From NCBI GenBank assembly GCA_937915775.1, contig CALGGQ010000070.1:1-26275 (forward strand): DNA of 26,275 nucleotides. The letters run 5' to 3'. Position numbers and translations under genes: made by a program. The notes under the pieces were generated by a model. That model saw only the letters and a list, made by a program, of their open reading frames with translations, had not been told where the DNA came from and did not search any database. The stretch's first letter is position 1. Every line of letters begins with the position of its first letter. Shown one piece after another: positions 15,448-22,660 of this stretch. The DNA is from an uncultured Clostridia bacterium (GTDB lineage Bacteria > Bacillota > Clostridia > Oscillospirales > Acutalibacteraceae).

Positions 15448-16911
15448 ATGGAACGTTATAAAAAACTGACGCTGCTGCATTCCAACGATATGCACGGTGA
15501 TTTCCTGGCGGAGGATGTGGACAACAAGCTGGTCGGCGGCGTGGCAATGCTGTCCGGTTATATCAGCAAGGTGCGTGAGGAGGAGCCGAACACGCTGTAC
15601 TGTATCGCAGGCGATATGTTCAGAGGCTCGGTCATCGACTCCGAATATCAGGGCATTTCCACGATTGAGATTATGAATATGCTCGCACCGGATGTCGTTA
15701 CCCTCGGTAACCACGAAACGGATTACGGCGTGGCGCACCTGCTCTTCCTTGAAAAATGCGCCAAGTTCCCGATTATCAACGCGAACTTACATATCAAAAC
15801 CAATAACGCCAGACTCTTTAATCCCTTCCTGATAAAGGAGATTGACGGGATGAAAATCCTCTTTATCGGCATTCTTACCGAGGAGGTTATCGCCCAGACG
15901 AAGAACGACGGCGTCATCGGCGCCTTCGTAGATATCAGCGAAGCGGCGGAGGAAATCGGCAGAATCTGTAACGCGTATAACGCTATCGATATTGATTTCA
16001 CCGTACTGCTGACGCATATCGGCTTTGAGGAAGATAAAAAGCTCGCGGCTGCGCTTGACCCGGCGTGGGGCGTTGATGTCATCATCGGCGGTCATTCCCA
16101 TACCTTTATTGACGAGCCGGCAAAGGTCAACGATATTCTTATCGTCCAGGCAGGTACCGGCACCGACCAGATCGGCAGATTTGACATCGTGGTCGATACG
16201 GATAACAACTGCGTGGCGGGTTATCAGTGGCAGTGCGTACCGATTAATAAGGACACCTGCCCGGTGGATGAGGATTTAGAGAATCTGATTGTCAAATACA
16301 AGAGCCAGACAGACGAAAAGTACGGCAGAATGATTACCCGTTTCAAGCGCAAGCTGACGCATCCCGAAAGAACGCGCGAAACGGCGCTTGGCGGTCTGTT
16401 TGCCGATGCACTGCGCAACAGTCTCGGTCTGGATATTATGCTGCTCGGCTCGGGCAGTGTGCGCTGCGAGGAACTCGGTCCCATCGTGCTGCTGCAGGAT
16501 TTGACGGAAGCGTTCCCGTATGATGACGCGGTGTATATGATCAAGGTCACCGGCGCACAGCTCAGAAAGATGCTGCTCTATATGGTGCGCGATGAGGTCT
16601 GGGAGGGCGTTCACTGCGAATTTTACCAGTTTTCCGACGGCTTACATGCGGTCTATTCCAAAGAGGCGCACGAATTCATTGAATTCGATTACGAGGGGCT
16701 GCCAATTAAGGATGAGCACGTCTTTAAGGTAGGTCTGCAGCAGTTCCACTTCAACAATCTCGAGGATGTGTTTAATATCCCGATGGCGGAGATTGAGGCA
16801 AACGGCAAGCCGCGCATCGTCTCCACCTCCTGTCGTCAGGTGATTGAGGAATATCTGTCCGCGCATCAGCACCTTGACCGTGTGGCGGGCGACAGACTGA
16901 TTGTTGAATAA
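15448..16911 (+). CDS. Cytosolic metallophosphatase / 5'-nucleotidase family protein (YunD-like)
   Basis: The 487-residue protein has the calcineurin-like metallophosphatase motifs in order: HSNDMHGDF (11-19), AGDMF, GNHETDYG (87-94), THIGFEED and GGHSHTF (214-220). A C-terminal 5'-nucleotidase substrate domain follows (about 320-480, ALGGLFADALRNSLGLDIM...FPYDDAVYMIKVTGAQL). Secreted relatives such as UshA have signal peptides; this one has none, so it should act in the cytoplasm, as proposed for YunD-type proteins. It could dephosphorylate nucleotides to feed the nucleoside hydrolase encoded just upstream; it may also act on other phosphoesters. AAAGGAG (15435-15441) precedes ATG 15448. A long structured non-coding stretch follows. 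Confidence 0.87.
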   Translation: MERYKKLTLLHSNDMHGDFLAEDVDNKLVGGVAMLSGYISKVREEEPNTLYCIAGDMFRGSVIDSEYQGISTIEIMNMLAPDVVTLGNHETDYGVAHLLFLEKCAKFPIINANLHIKTNNARLFNPFLIKEIDGMKILFIGILTEEVIAQTKNDGVIGAFVDISEAAEEIGRICNAYNAIDIDFTVLLTHIGFEEDKKLAAALDPAWGVDVIIGGHSHTFIDEPAKVNDILIVQAGTGTDQIGRFDIVVDTDNNCVAGYQWQCVPINKDTCPVDEDLENLIVKYKSQTDEKYGRMITRFKRKLTHPERTRETALGGLFADALRNSLGLDIMLLGSGSVRCEELGPIVLLQDLTEAFPYDDAVYMIKVTGAQLRKMLLYMVRDEVWEGVHCEFYQFSDGLHAVYSKEAHEFIEFDYEGLPIKDEHVFKVGLQQFHFNNLEDVFNIPMAEIEANGKPRIVSTSCRQVIEEYLSAHQHLDRVAGDRLIVE

Positions 16912-16935
16912 GCTTAATAAGATGAAAGACAACCG

Positions 16936-17008
16936 TGAGCGACCTTCCATAAAGAAGGTCGCTCAGTGAAATTAATCCTTGCGGATTAGTGAAATATTAT
17001 TTAATATT
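16936..17008. repeat. Mini-hairpin array with AGTGAAAT linkers
   Basis: Three hairpins follow one another. A perfect 12-bp stem (16936-16947 with 16954-16965) has a six-base loop. TAATCC (16973-16978) pairs with GGATTA (16983-16988) around TTGC. AATATTA (16993-16999) pairs with TAATATT (17002-17008), where the innermost pair must open to leave a loop of four. The first two hairpins are each followed directly by the same linker GTGAAAT. No T-run follows the first hairpin. The 12-bp hairpin lies 24 bases after the 5'-nucleotidase stop, so it may also serve as a 3' end. Confidence 0.6.
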
Positions 17009-17039
17009 CTCGCTGCAGACTGTGACTTAATTATTCTGA

Positions 17040-17217
17040 CAAATCGGAATTTATCGAGCTAACAGTTTGCTGGCGCAAACGCTAATACGGCTGGCGCCGT
17101 GCTATCGATTCAGCGTGCCGTCAGGCACTGTTAGCTTGCCGTAGGCAACGTTAGCGTTGAACGCAGTTCAACCGTTAGCGCACCGCTGGTGCCGTTAGCT
17201 CTACAAATTCTGATTTG
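17040..17217. repeat. Six-hairpin GTTAGC/GCTAAC array closed by a long inverted repeat
   Basis: Arms 17040-17063 and 17194-17217 pair at 22 of 24 positions (one G-U). The enclosed 130 bases hold six mini-hairpins: GTTTGC/GCAAAC (17065-17080), ACGGC/GCCGT (17087-17100), GTGCC/GGCAC (17115-17128), TTGCC/GGCAA (17136-17148), GTTGAAC/GTTCAAC (17156-17172) and GCACC/GGTGC (17180-17192). Loops are three or four bases. Stem sequences all differ, yet each is perfectly paired. The linkers are conserved: GCTAAC/GCTAAT/GCTATC in the left part and GTTAGC, repeated four times, in the right part, in opposite orientation. I see no open reading frame in it. It matches no named element I know. Confidence 0.75.
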
Positions 17218-17225
17218 AAAATACA

Positions 17226-17267
17226 ATAAAGAAGGCGGTTGCGTTTAAACGCAGCCGCCTTCTTTAT
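17226..17267. terminator. Near-perfect palindrome, probable bidirectional terminator
   Basis: Bases 17226-17244 pair with 17249-17267 (19 pairs, one G-U) around TTAA. The outer stem reads ATAAAGAAGG on one side and CCTTCTTTAT on the other, so each strand ends in a partial T-rich tract inside the stem. It would separate the 5'-nucleotidase transcript from the next operon. The same ATAAAGAAGG string also occurs in the hairpin at 16936-16965. Confidence 0.55.
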
Positions 17268-17316
17268 GACGGATGCCCCGTGGTCGCCTTTTTTACGGTC
17301 TGTCAATAATACCTTT

Positions 17317-17337
17317 CACTAACCACTAAACACTAAT
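17317..17337. repeat. Three tandem CACTAAN heptamers
   Basis: CACTAAC, CACTAAA and CACTAAT follow each other without a gap, one base before the TAGTCACTTGTG element. They may be a regulator-binding array or a simple-sequence remnant; nothing decides between these. Confidence 0.45.
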
Positions 17338-17338
17338 T

Positions 17339-17382
17339 TAGTCACTTGTGGTGATGTAATCTATTTTGTATTAATATATAAT
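17339..17382 (+). promoter_or_regulatory. Promoter of the envelope-type cluster with TAGTCACTTGTG element
   Basis: TAGTCACTTGTG (17339-17350) is followed after exactly 26 bases by a perfect TATAAT (17377-17382). The -35 position (17354-17359) reads ATGTAA, far from consensus. Spacing and 12-mer are identical to the promoter at 14402-14445, and both promoters also share an AAATC just after the start region. GAAAGGAG (17414-17421) then serves ATG 17427. Confidence 0.65.
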
Positions 17383-17426
17383 AAGGATGAGTAAATCCGT
17401 TTCACTTTTAACAGAAAGGAGAGCTT

Positions 17427-17975
17427 ATGGGATTATTTGATAATTTGGGAACTCCGGCGGCTCCGGCAGCCGGAACGGGAAACGCAGTGAGAGATATCGT
17501 TTTTTCCTCGCTGCCGAATACACTGGAGGAATTCAAGGCCCTGCCGCAGGCGGCGCTCGCCACCCCGTTTGATACGGCGGCGCTGACGGTGCTGGCGCTT
17601 TGCTTTTACCCCCAGAACAGGGATCTTTCGCTTGAAATGCTGGATTACCTGAGAGGACCGCGTCCGCTCAGTACATACGACAAGCAGTTTATCCGCGACC
17701 GCTTTATGGATGCGAGCTACGTACCGCGCTCCTATTTCGTCGGTGCTACGCCGGATAACGATTATGCGCCGTCGCAGCCGTACACCCTGCGCTTCAGCGA
17801 AACCCCGTATTCCTACGGTGATGAGAATTATGCCAAGCTGTATATCAGCTCCGGCGGAGCGGACAGCCCGCGGATGGTGCAGCTGCGGCTCGCCAAGGAC
17901 GGCAAGTGGTACCTGTGGGAGCAGTTTTTACTCTCCGGCATCCGCGCCCCCGAAAGCACGAACCTCTGGGCATAA
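17427..17975 (+). CDS. Small protein of unknown function (possibly DUF6935 family)
   Basis: The 182-residue product has no signal peptide or membrane segment. It begins MGLFDNLG with a Pro/Ala/Gly-rich stretch. A helical region follows (SLPNTLEEFKALPQAALATP...TAALTVLALCFYP) and then a beta-rich half ending in KDGKWYLWEQFLLSGIRAP. The LPNTLEEFKALP and DTAALTVLALCFYP stretches remind me of the uncharacterised DUF6935 family; I hold that assignment loosely. It is the first gene after the TAGTCACTTGTG promoter and is followed closely by a secreted protein gene. The MGLFDN/MGIFDK/MGLIK style of N-terminus recurs in the SPFH and DUF4428-like proteins downstream, which hints at a shared cytoplasmic membrane-stress setting. 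No enzymatic motif is visible. Confidence 0.8.
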   Translation: MGLFDNLGTPAAPAAGTGNAVRDIVFSSLPNTLEEFKALPQAALATPFDTAALTVLALCFYPQNRDLSLEMLDYLRGPRPLSTYDKQFIRDRFMDASYVPRSYFVGATPDNDYAPSQPYTLRFSETPYSYGDENYAKLYISSGGADSPRMVQLRLAKDGKWYLWEQFLLSGIRAPESTNLWA

Positions 17976-17993
17976 TTCGGAAAGGATTTGAAA

Positions 17994-20900
17994 ATGAAAA
18001 AGATAGTATCCCTCCTGCTGTCACTGGTGCTGCTGCTCAGCACCGTGCCGCTCTTTACCGTCAGCGCTGCTGCGGCAACGGCGGTGGAGGTGACAACGGG
18101 AGCCGCGCTGAAGGATTATTTAGCGAAAAACGGCGACTATACGATTAAGGTCACCAAAAAAATCCGGTATAACTATAAGCAGAAAGCGGAAGACTTTGCC
18201 AAGCTCGGAACCGGCACCAAGACGCTGGATTTAAACGGGCAAACGATTGAAATCGGCAACGATTATAATACGACTTCTGCTTTTGATACGAGCGCTGTGT
18301 TCAACATTGGCCCGGGCGCCAAGCTGATTGTGAACAATTCCGTCAGCGGCGGTACCGTTAAATCTGACGGCACGCTTCACAATTACGACCATATCAATTA
18401 CCAGAAATGCAACCGCAGCGTCAGAAATATCTTTGCGGTCACCGGCGGCACGCTGGTCGTCAACGGCGGCACCTTTGAGGCGGGCCGCTCCAAGAAGGAT
18501 TATAATGCTGACGCAGCCAAAAACGAATACCAGCAGATTAATGGCTCTGCCGTGATGATTTCGGGCGGCAGCACGGTGATTATCAACGGCGGCTCCTTTT
18601 ACGGCAGGGGCTGGCGTGCGACGAAAGCGCGCTGCGCCGGTATCTGCCTGTATGACAGCAAGAGCACTCTCACTATCAACAATGCGCATGTTTACGGCAA
18701 CGGCGGCGCCAATACCATCGGTGTGGAATTCGGCGGCAAGGTCACCGTTTTCTCCGGTATCTTCGAAAACAATGTGCAGGATCTGGCGATTGACGTATAT
18801 TCCTACTTCAAGATGAACAGCTCGGTGTCTAATCACCCCAAGCAGGGCTCGCTCGGGCTGGAGAATAGTATGCTGGCAGATAACTGCCAGGCAGTGGCAG
18901 ACGGTAAAAGCGATGACTTTTCGAACGACCATTTAGAGAATTACACCAAGAAAATTGTGGTGTCACCGACCAAGCGAACTGTGGCAATCAAAGTGCCGAA
19001 CGACGATTGGTTTGTCCGGGTCAGCCGCTACGGTACCAAGGGCAAGGTCTTTACGGCGACAGGCTTTACGCCGCACTTCAAGCTGACGGACAGCGGTGTG
19101 CCGATTAAGCACACCATGATGTATGAATGGTCGGTTTACGAAAAGGGTAAGCCCTCCGCTACGTTAAAGCTGAAAAACGGCAATGACAGTTTGCTTACGA
19201 CCAGCAGCACGTTTGATATCTATCAGCAGCTCGATTGTACGAAGCTCACAGCGAATAAAAATTACACCGTCAAGGTGACGGCTGCCGAATTCCTTTTCAG
19301 CACGGATTACTATCCGCTTTCGGCAACGGCAACCGCGGATTTCACGGCGCTGGATAAAAAGATGCCGGTGGTGTCGTCGCAGCCTATAACGTCACCGGCA
19401 AGTGCCAAGGGCGGCGAGGTGAGCGTGCGTGCCGTCATTGATAACGTGGACATTTCCTCTGGCGATACCGTGAAATGGTATAAGGTGGAAAAAGGCACCG
19501 TGACCTGCCTCGGCGACGCAACCGCAGGCTCCCAATCGTTTTTCTATTATTCCGGTACCGTTGACAGTGAGTACGGCATCTATGCCGTGGCGCAGACGCC
19601 GATTGGTTCCGTGACGACGAGCACTGTCAAGGTCGGCTACATACCGCAGTTCACCGGTGCGGCGCAGACTGTCAGCGTGCAGCAGAACGACAAGATTTTC
19701 CTGACGATTCCGAGCGACGCCGATAATTGCGGACGGTTGAAGAGCAAGTCTACCAAAACCGGCTGGTATCGGGTAGTAAACGAGGCAAGCAAACTCTATG
19801 AACGCGTAGACGGCGACAAAGCGGCGGATGCCTATAAGGGCAGAACCTCTGTCTCCGGCGAAACGCTGACAATTACCGGCGCGCGATCGAGCGACGCACA
19901 GCAGTATGTCCGTATTATTGAGTATCTGAATGCAGACGGCGAAACGAAGGAGATCATCAGCCCGGCTGTTACCGTGACAGTGACGGAAAACAGCAGCCTG
20001 ATTACCTCGCTGATGATCGACGGCTATACCGCGCCGACATACGGCGAGCTGCCATGCCAGAAGGATGCGTTAATCCCGAGCAGCGATAAGTATACGGTGG
20101 AAAGCGTTACTTGGACCGGCGTGGATTATCTCGACAAGGTAATTAATTCCACCAACCCGTCCGTGAGCATCGTGCTGAAAGCAAAGAGCGGCTACCAGTT
20201 CTGGTTTGACGACACCGGCTATATCCGCTGTATGCTCGGCAATTGGAGCACGGCTGCCTACGGCACTGCTAACAGCGGCGAGGATACGATTACCGTTTCC
20301 AAAACCTACGATAACCACACGCCGGTTTATCAGCCCTATGACCGCTTTACCCTCACGGATAACGCGATTGAGATAATGGCGGGTACCAAGGTGAATGTTC
20401 AGTTGGGCATCAACATTCTGTGCGATGACCAGCACACTACCAAGCATAAGAAAGCCTACAACGTCAAGCTGGCGTCCGGCGCGCTGCCGGAGGGGCTGGC
20501 CATTGACGCAAGCGGCAACATCACCGGCACCACCACGGCGGAAGGCACCTATACCTTTAAGCTCTATGCCGATAACGGTGAAGAAAAGAATTATAATAAG
20601 AGCGTTGAATGGGGCTTAGGCCCGATTACGCTGACGGTGATTCCGCACGTGCACGATTACATCATTGACGAGAGCACGAATACGGCGACCTGCAGCAAGG
20701 GCGGCACGGTGAAAGCCGTCTGTAAGCACGCTGCGTACTGCGGCGGAACGACGGTTTCTCTCCCGACGGAAGCCACCGGCGCACATATCTATGCCTCGGC
20801 AGTGAAGATTGACGGTACGTATCACAACGCCGTCTGCGCAGATTGCGGCGAAACGGTCAAGGAACAGCACACCTGGGTGACGGATGAAACCCAGAATGCC

Positions 20901-21479
20901 ACGCTGAAGAAAAACGGTTACGTCCGTTTCATCTGCAGCGCGTGCGGCGCGGTCAAAGAGACGGCAATCTCCCGTCCCAAGACCTTTAAGCTGGCAAAAA
21001 CGGCGTATGTCTACACCGGCAAAGCCATCAAGCCCGCCGTTACCGTTAAGGATGCTGCGGGTAAGGTGATTGACAAGGCAAACTATACCGTTACCTATTC
21101 CAACAATAAAAAGGTCGGTCTGGCAACCGTCAAGATTGTCTTTAAGGGCGATTACACCGGCACCAAGAAGCTGACCTTCAAGATTAATCCGAAGGCGACC
21201 TCTGTCTCCAAGCTGACCGCCGGCAAAAAGCAGCTGACCGTCACCTGGAAACGGCAAAAGGCGCAGACACCTTATTATCAGATTCAGTATTCTACCGATA
21301 AGAACTTCAAGAAGAACGTCAAAACCGTTAAAATCAAGAAGAACGCTACGGTAAAGAAAACCATCAAAAAGCTGAAATCCAACAAAACTTATTACGTCCG
21401 GGTGAGAACCTATAAGACGGTGAATAAGAAAACCTATTATTCCACCTGGTCAAAAGCCAAAAAGGTGAAGGTAAAATAA
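17994..21479 (+). CDS. Large secreted multidomain protein (beta-helix-like, Ig-like, FN3)
   Basis: The 1161-residue product starts with a clear signal peptide (MKKIVSLLLSLVLLLSTVPL then Ala-rich cleavage region near 27). Residues ~50-290 show short repeats typical of parallel beta-helices (LVVNGGTFEAG, VIINGGSFYGRG, LTINNAHVYGNGG, VTVFSGIFENN). The middle is rich in beta strands of Ig-like type. GLAIDASGNITGTTTAEGTY (about 834) matches putative Ig-like repeats. A Cys/His-containing region (about 895-985) has CADCGE and CSACGA pairs. The last ~95 residues form a very basic FN3-like domain (QLTVTWKRQK...YYVRVRTYK). There is no LPXTG or membrane anchor, so it may be released or bound to the wall by charge. 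Start ATG 17994 has AAAGGA (17981-17986) seven bases upstream. The function is unknown; adhesion or carbohydrate binding is possible. Confidence 0.82.
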   Translation: MKKIVSLLLSLVLLLSTVPLFTVSAAAATAVEVTTGAALKDYLAKNGDYTIKVTKKIRYNYKQKAEDFAKLGTGTKTLDLNGQTIEIGNDYNTTSAFDTSAVFNIGPGAKLIVNNSVSGGTVKSDGTLHNYDHINYQKCNRSVRNIFAVTGGTLVVNGGTFEAGRSKKDYNADAAKNEYQQINGSAVMISGGSTVIINGGSFYGRGWRATKARCAGICLYDSKSTLTINNAHVYGNGGANTIGVEFGGKVTVFSGIFENNVQDLAIDVYSYFKMNSSVSNHPKQGSLGLENSMLADNCQAVADGKSDDFSNDHLENYTKKIVVSPTKRTVAIKVPNDDWFVRVSRYGTKGKVFTATGFTPHFKLTDSGVPIKHTMMYEWSVYEKGKPSATLKLKNGNDSLLTTSSTFDIYQQLDCTKLTANKNYTVKVTAAEFLFSTDYYPLSATATADFTALDKKMPVVSSQPITSPASAKGGEVSVRAVIDNVDISSGDTVKWYKVEKGTVTCLGDATAGSQSFFYYSGTVDSEYGIYAVAQTPIGSVTTSTVKVGYIPQFTGAAQTVSVQQNDKIFLTIPSDADNCGRLKSKSTKTGWYRVVNEASKLYERVDGDKAADAYKGRTSVSGETLTITGARSSDAQQYVRIIEYLNADGETKEIISPAVTVTVTENSSLITSLMIDGYTAPTYGELPCQKDALIPSSDKYTVESVTWTGVDYLDKVINSTNPSVSIVLKAKSGYQFWFDDTGYIRCMLGNWSTAAYGTANSGEDTITVSKTYDNHTPVYQPYDRFTLTDNAIEIMAGTKVNVQLGINILCDDQHTTKHKKAYNVKLASGALPEGLAIDASGNITGTTTAEGTYTFKLYADNGEEKNYNKSVEWGLGPITLTVIPHVHDYIIDESTNTATCSKGGTVKAVCKHAAYCGGTTVSLPTEATGAHIYASAVKIDGTYHNAVCADCGETVKEQHTWVTDETQNATLKKNGYVRFICSACGAVKETAISRPKTFKLAKTAYVYTGKAIKPAVTVKDAAGKVIDKANYTVTYSNNKKVGLATVKIVFKGDYTGTKKLTFKINPKATSVSKLTAGKKQLTVTWKRQKAQTPYYQIQYSTDKNFKKNVKTVKIKKNATVKKTIKKLKSNKTYYVRVRTYKTVNKKTYYSTWSKAKKVKVK

Positions 21480-21491
21480 GGAGGTAATGTT

Positions 21492-22619
21492 ATGAAAAAA
21501 ATATTAGCCATTCTGCTGGCACTGGTGCTGATAATTGGTACGGTTGTACTGGTTGGCTGCTCCAAAAAGGGCGGCGACGAAGGTCAGACGAGCGCGGCAG
21601 GCGGCTCCGACACCAGCGAAAGCGCTGACACATCCGAAGCCGAAACCACCGAGGATGCTGTGGACGCAGCCGTTGTCCCCGCCGATTACCAGGAGATTAC
21701 GTTTGACAATCCGTTTTACGGACTGAAATTCTCTGCGACGCTTCCTGCTTTTGAGGAGCTGGAGGATGTGGACCGCACCTCAGGCACGTCGGATTATTAT
21801 CACCGGTATAAGCTCTATACCGACAAGGCGAATTATCACTATGCGACCGTGGATGTTCACGTCGGCGTGACCGATAAGAGCACCAAGGATTACGCGCTGA
21901 ATAATTCCTCCTCGGAGAATACCGAAACGGAAATCGGCGGCGTTTATACGGTGAAGGAGGTCAAGACCTCTCCCAGCTCCGGCAAAGAGAACAATTACTA
22001 TATCCTTGCCGATTATCTGGACGGCTATGCCGAGGCGCGTGTGACCGTCAGCTTCCTCAACGATTATATGACCGATGAGCAGTGGGAAGAGCTGACGACA
22101 GCATTTGAGAAGTATACCAAGTTCGAAATCGCTGCAGAAAACGGTATGACGACTGCGGACGGCAGACTGATGGATAACTCCAACACGATGGCGTTTGCCA
22201 ATCCGTCCACGATTGCCGGTCAGTCGGTATCGCTGACGCAGAAGATCGGCAGCAGAAGCGAGCGCATTTACGGTGAATATGAGGTTGACGGCATCAAGTA
22301 TGAAATCTATGCCCTCGGCGACACGACGGATTCCGTATTCAATGCCCGCAAGGAAAAGACGGATGAATATCCCGCTTTCACCTCCGGCGATTACACGATG
22401 TACTGCCATATCATCAACCGCTTCCCGGCAGTAGAGTGTGATATTTATACTGAAATTAACGGTATTTATTATAACTTCTATCTCTACAGCCATCCGAATC
22501 TTGATGTGGACGGCACGAAAGAATTTGCGGCAAATCCTGACAACACACAGCGCTTTGCCGATATGGTAAACGATTTATTAAGCGGTGCAATAATTGATGC
22601 AAGCAATTACATCAAATAA
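21492..22619 (+). CDS. Lipoprotein of unknown function
   Basis: The 375-residue protein has a lipoprotein signal peptide with lipobox LVGC and the modified Cys at 23. A Ser/Thr/Glu/Asp-rich linker follows (about 25-65). The rest is a mixed alpha/beta body with two similar-looking halves (YGLKFSATLPAFEELEDV... and a later SGDYTMYCHIINRFPAVECD stretch). It resembles no enzyme I know. It should sit on the outer face of the cytoplasmic membrane. A ribosome binding site (AAGGAGG) overlaps the end of the preceding gene, twelve bases separate the two, and both encode exported products. A role in sensing envelope state or in substrate capture is possible; neither is shown. Confidence 0.85.
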   Translation: MKKILAILLALVLIIGTVVLVGCSKKGGDEGQTSAAGGSDTSESADTSEAETTEDAVDAAVVPADYQEITFDNPFYGLKFSATLPAFEELEDVDRTSGTSDYYHRYKLYTDKANYHYATVDVHVGVTDKSTKDYALNNSSSENTETEIGGVYTVKEVKTSPSSGKENNYYILADYLDGYAEARVTVSFLNDYMTDEQWEELTTAFEKYTKFEIAAENGMTTADGRLMDNSNTMAFANPSTIAGQSVSLTQKIGSRSERIYGEYEVDGIKYEIYALGDTTDSVFNARKEKTDEYPAFTSGDYTMYCHIINRFPAVECDIYTEINGIYYNFYLYSHPNLDVDGTKEFAANPDNTQRFADMVNDLLSGAIIDASNYIK

Positions 22620-22660
22620 GCAATATATCCCAAAATTAATTTGTAAAGGAGTAGAATATT

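Noticed and set aside
17040..17217. Integron attC site or CRISPR array
   Set aside because: GCTAAC and GTTAGC resemble attC core boxes, but the RYYYAAC/GTTRRRY consensus is not met and no integrase is present. There is no constant repeat of CRISPR length with spacers and no cas gene.
17268..17316. Possible extra promoter or terminator between the palindrome and the heptamers
   Set aside because: There is a T-run near 17289 but no stable stem before it and no -10/-35 pair with good spacing.
16912..17426. tRNA or other known RNA gene in the 515-bp non-coding stretch
   Set aside because: None of the hairpins forms a cloverleaf, there is no T-loop GTTCRANNC consensus in proper context, and no known riboswitch core is recognisable.
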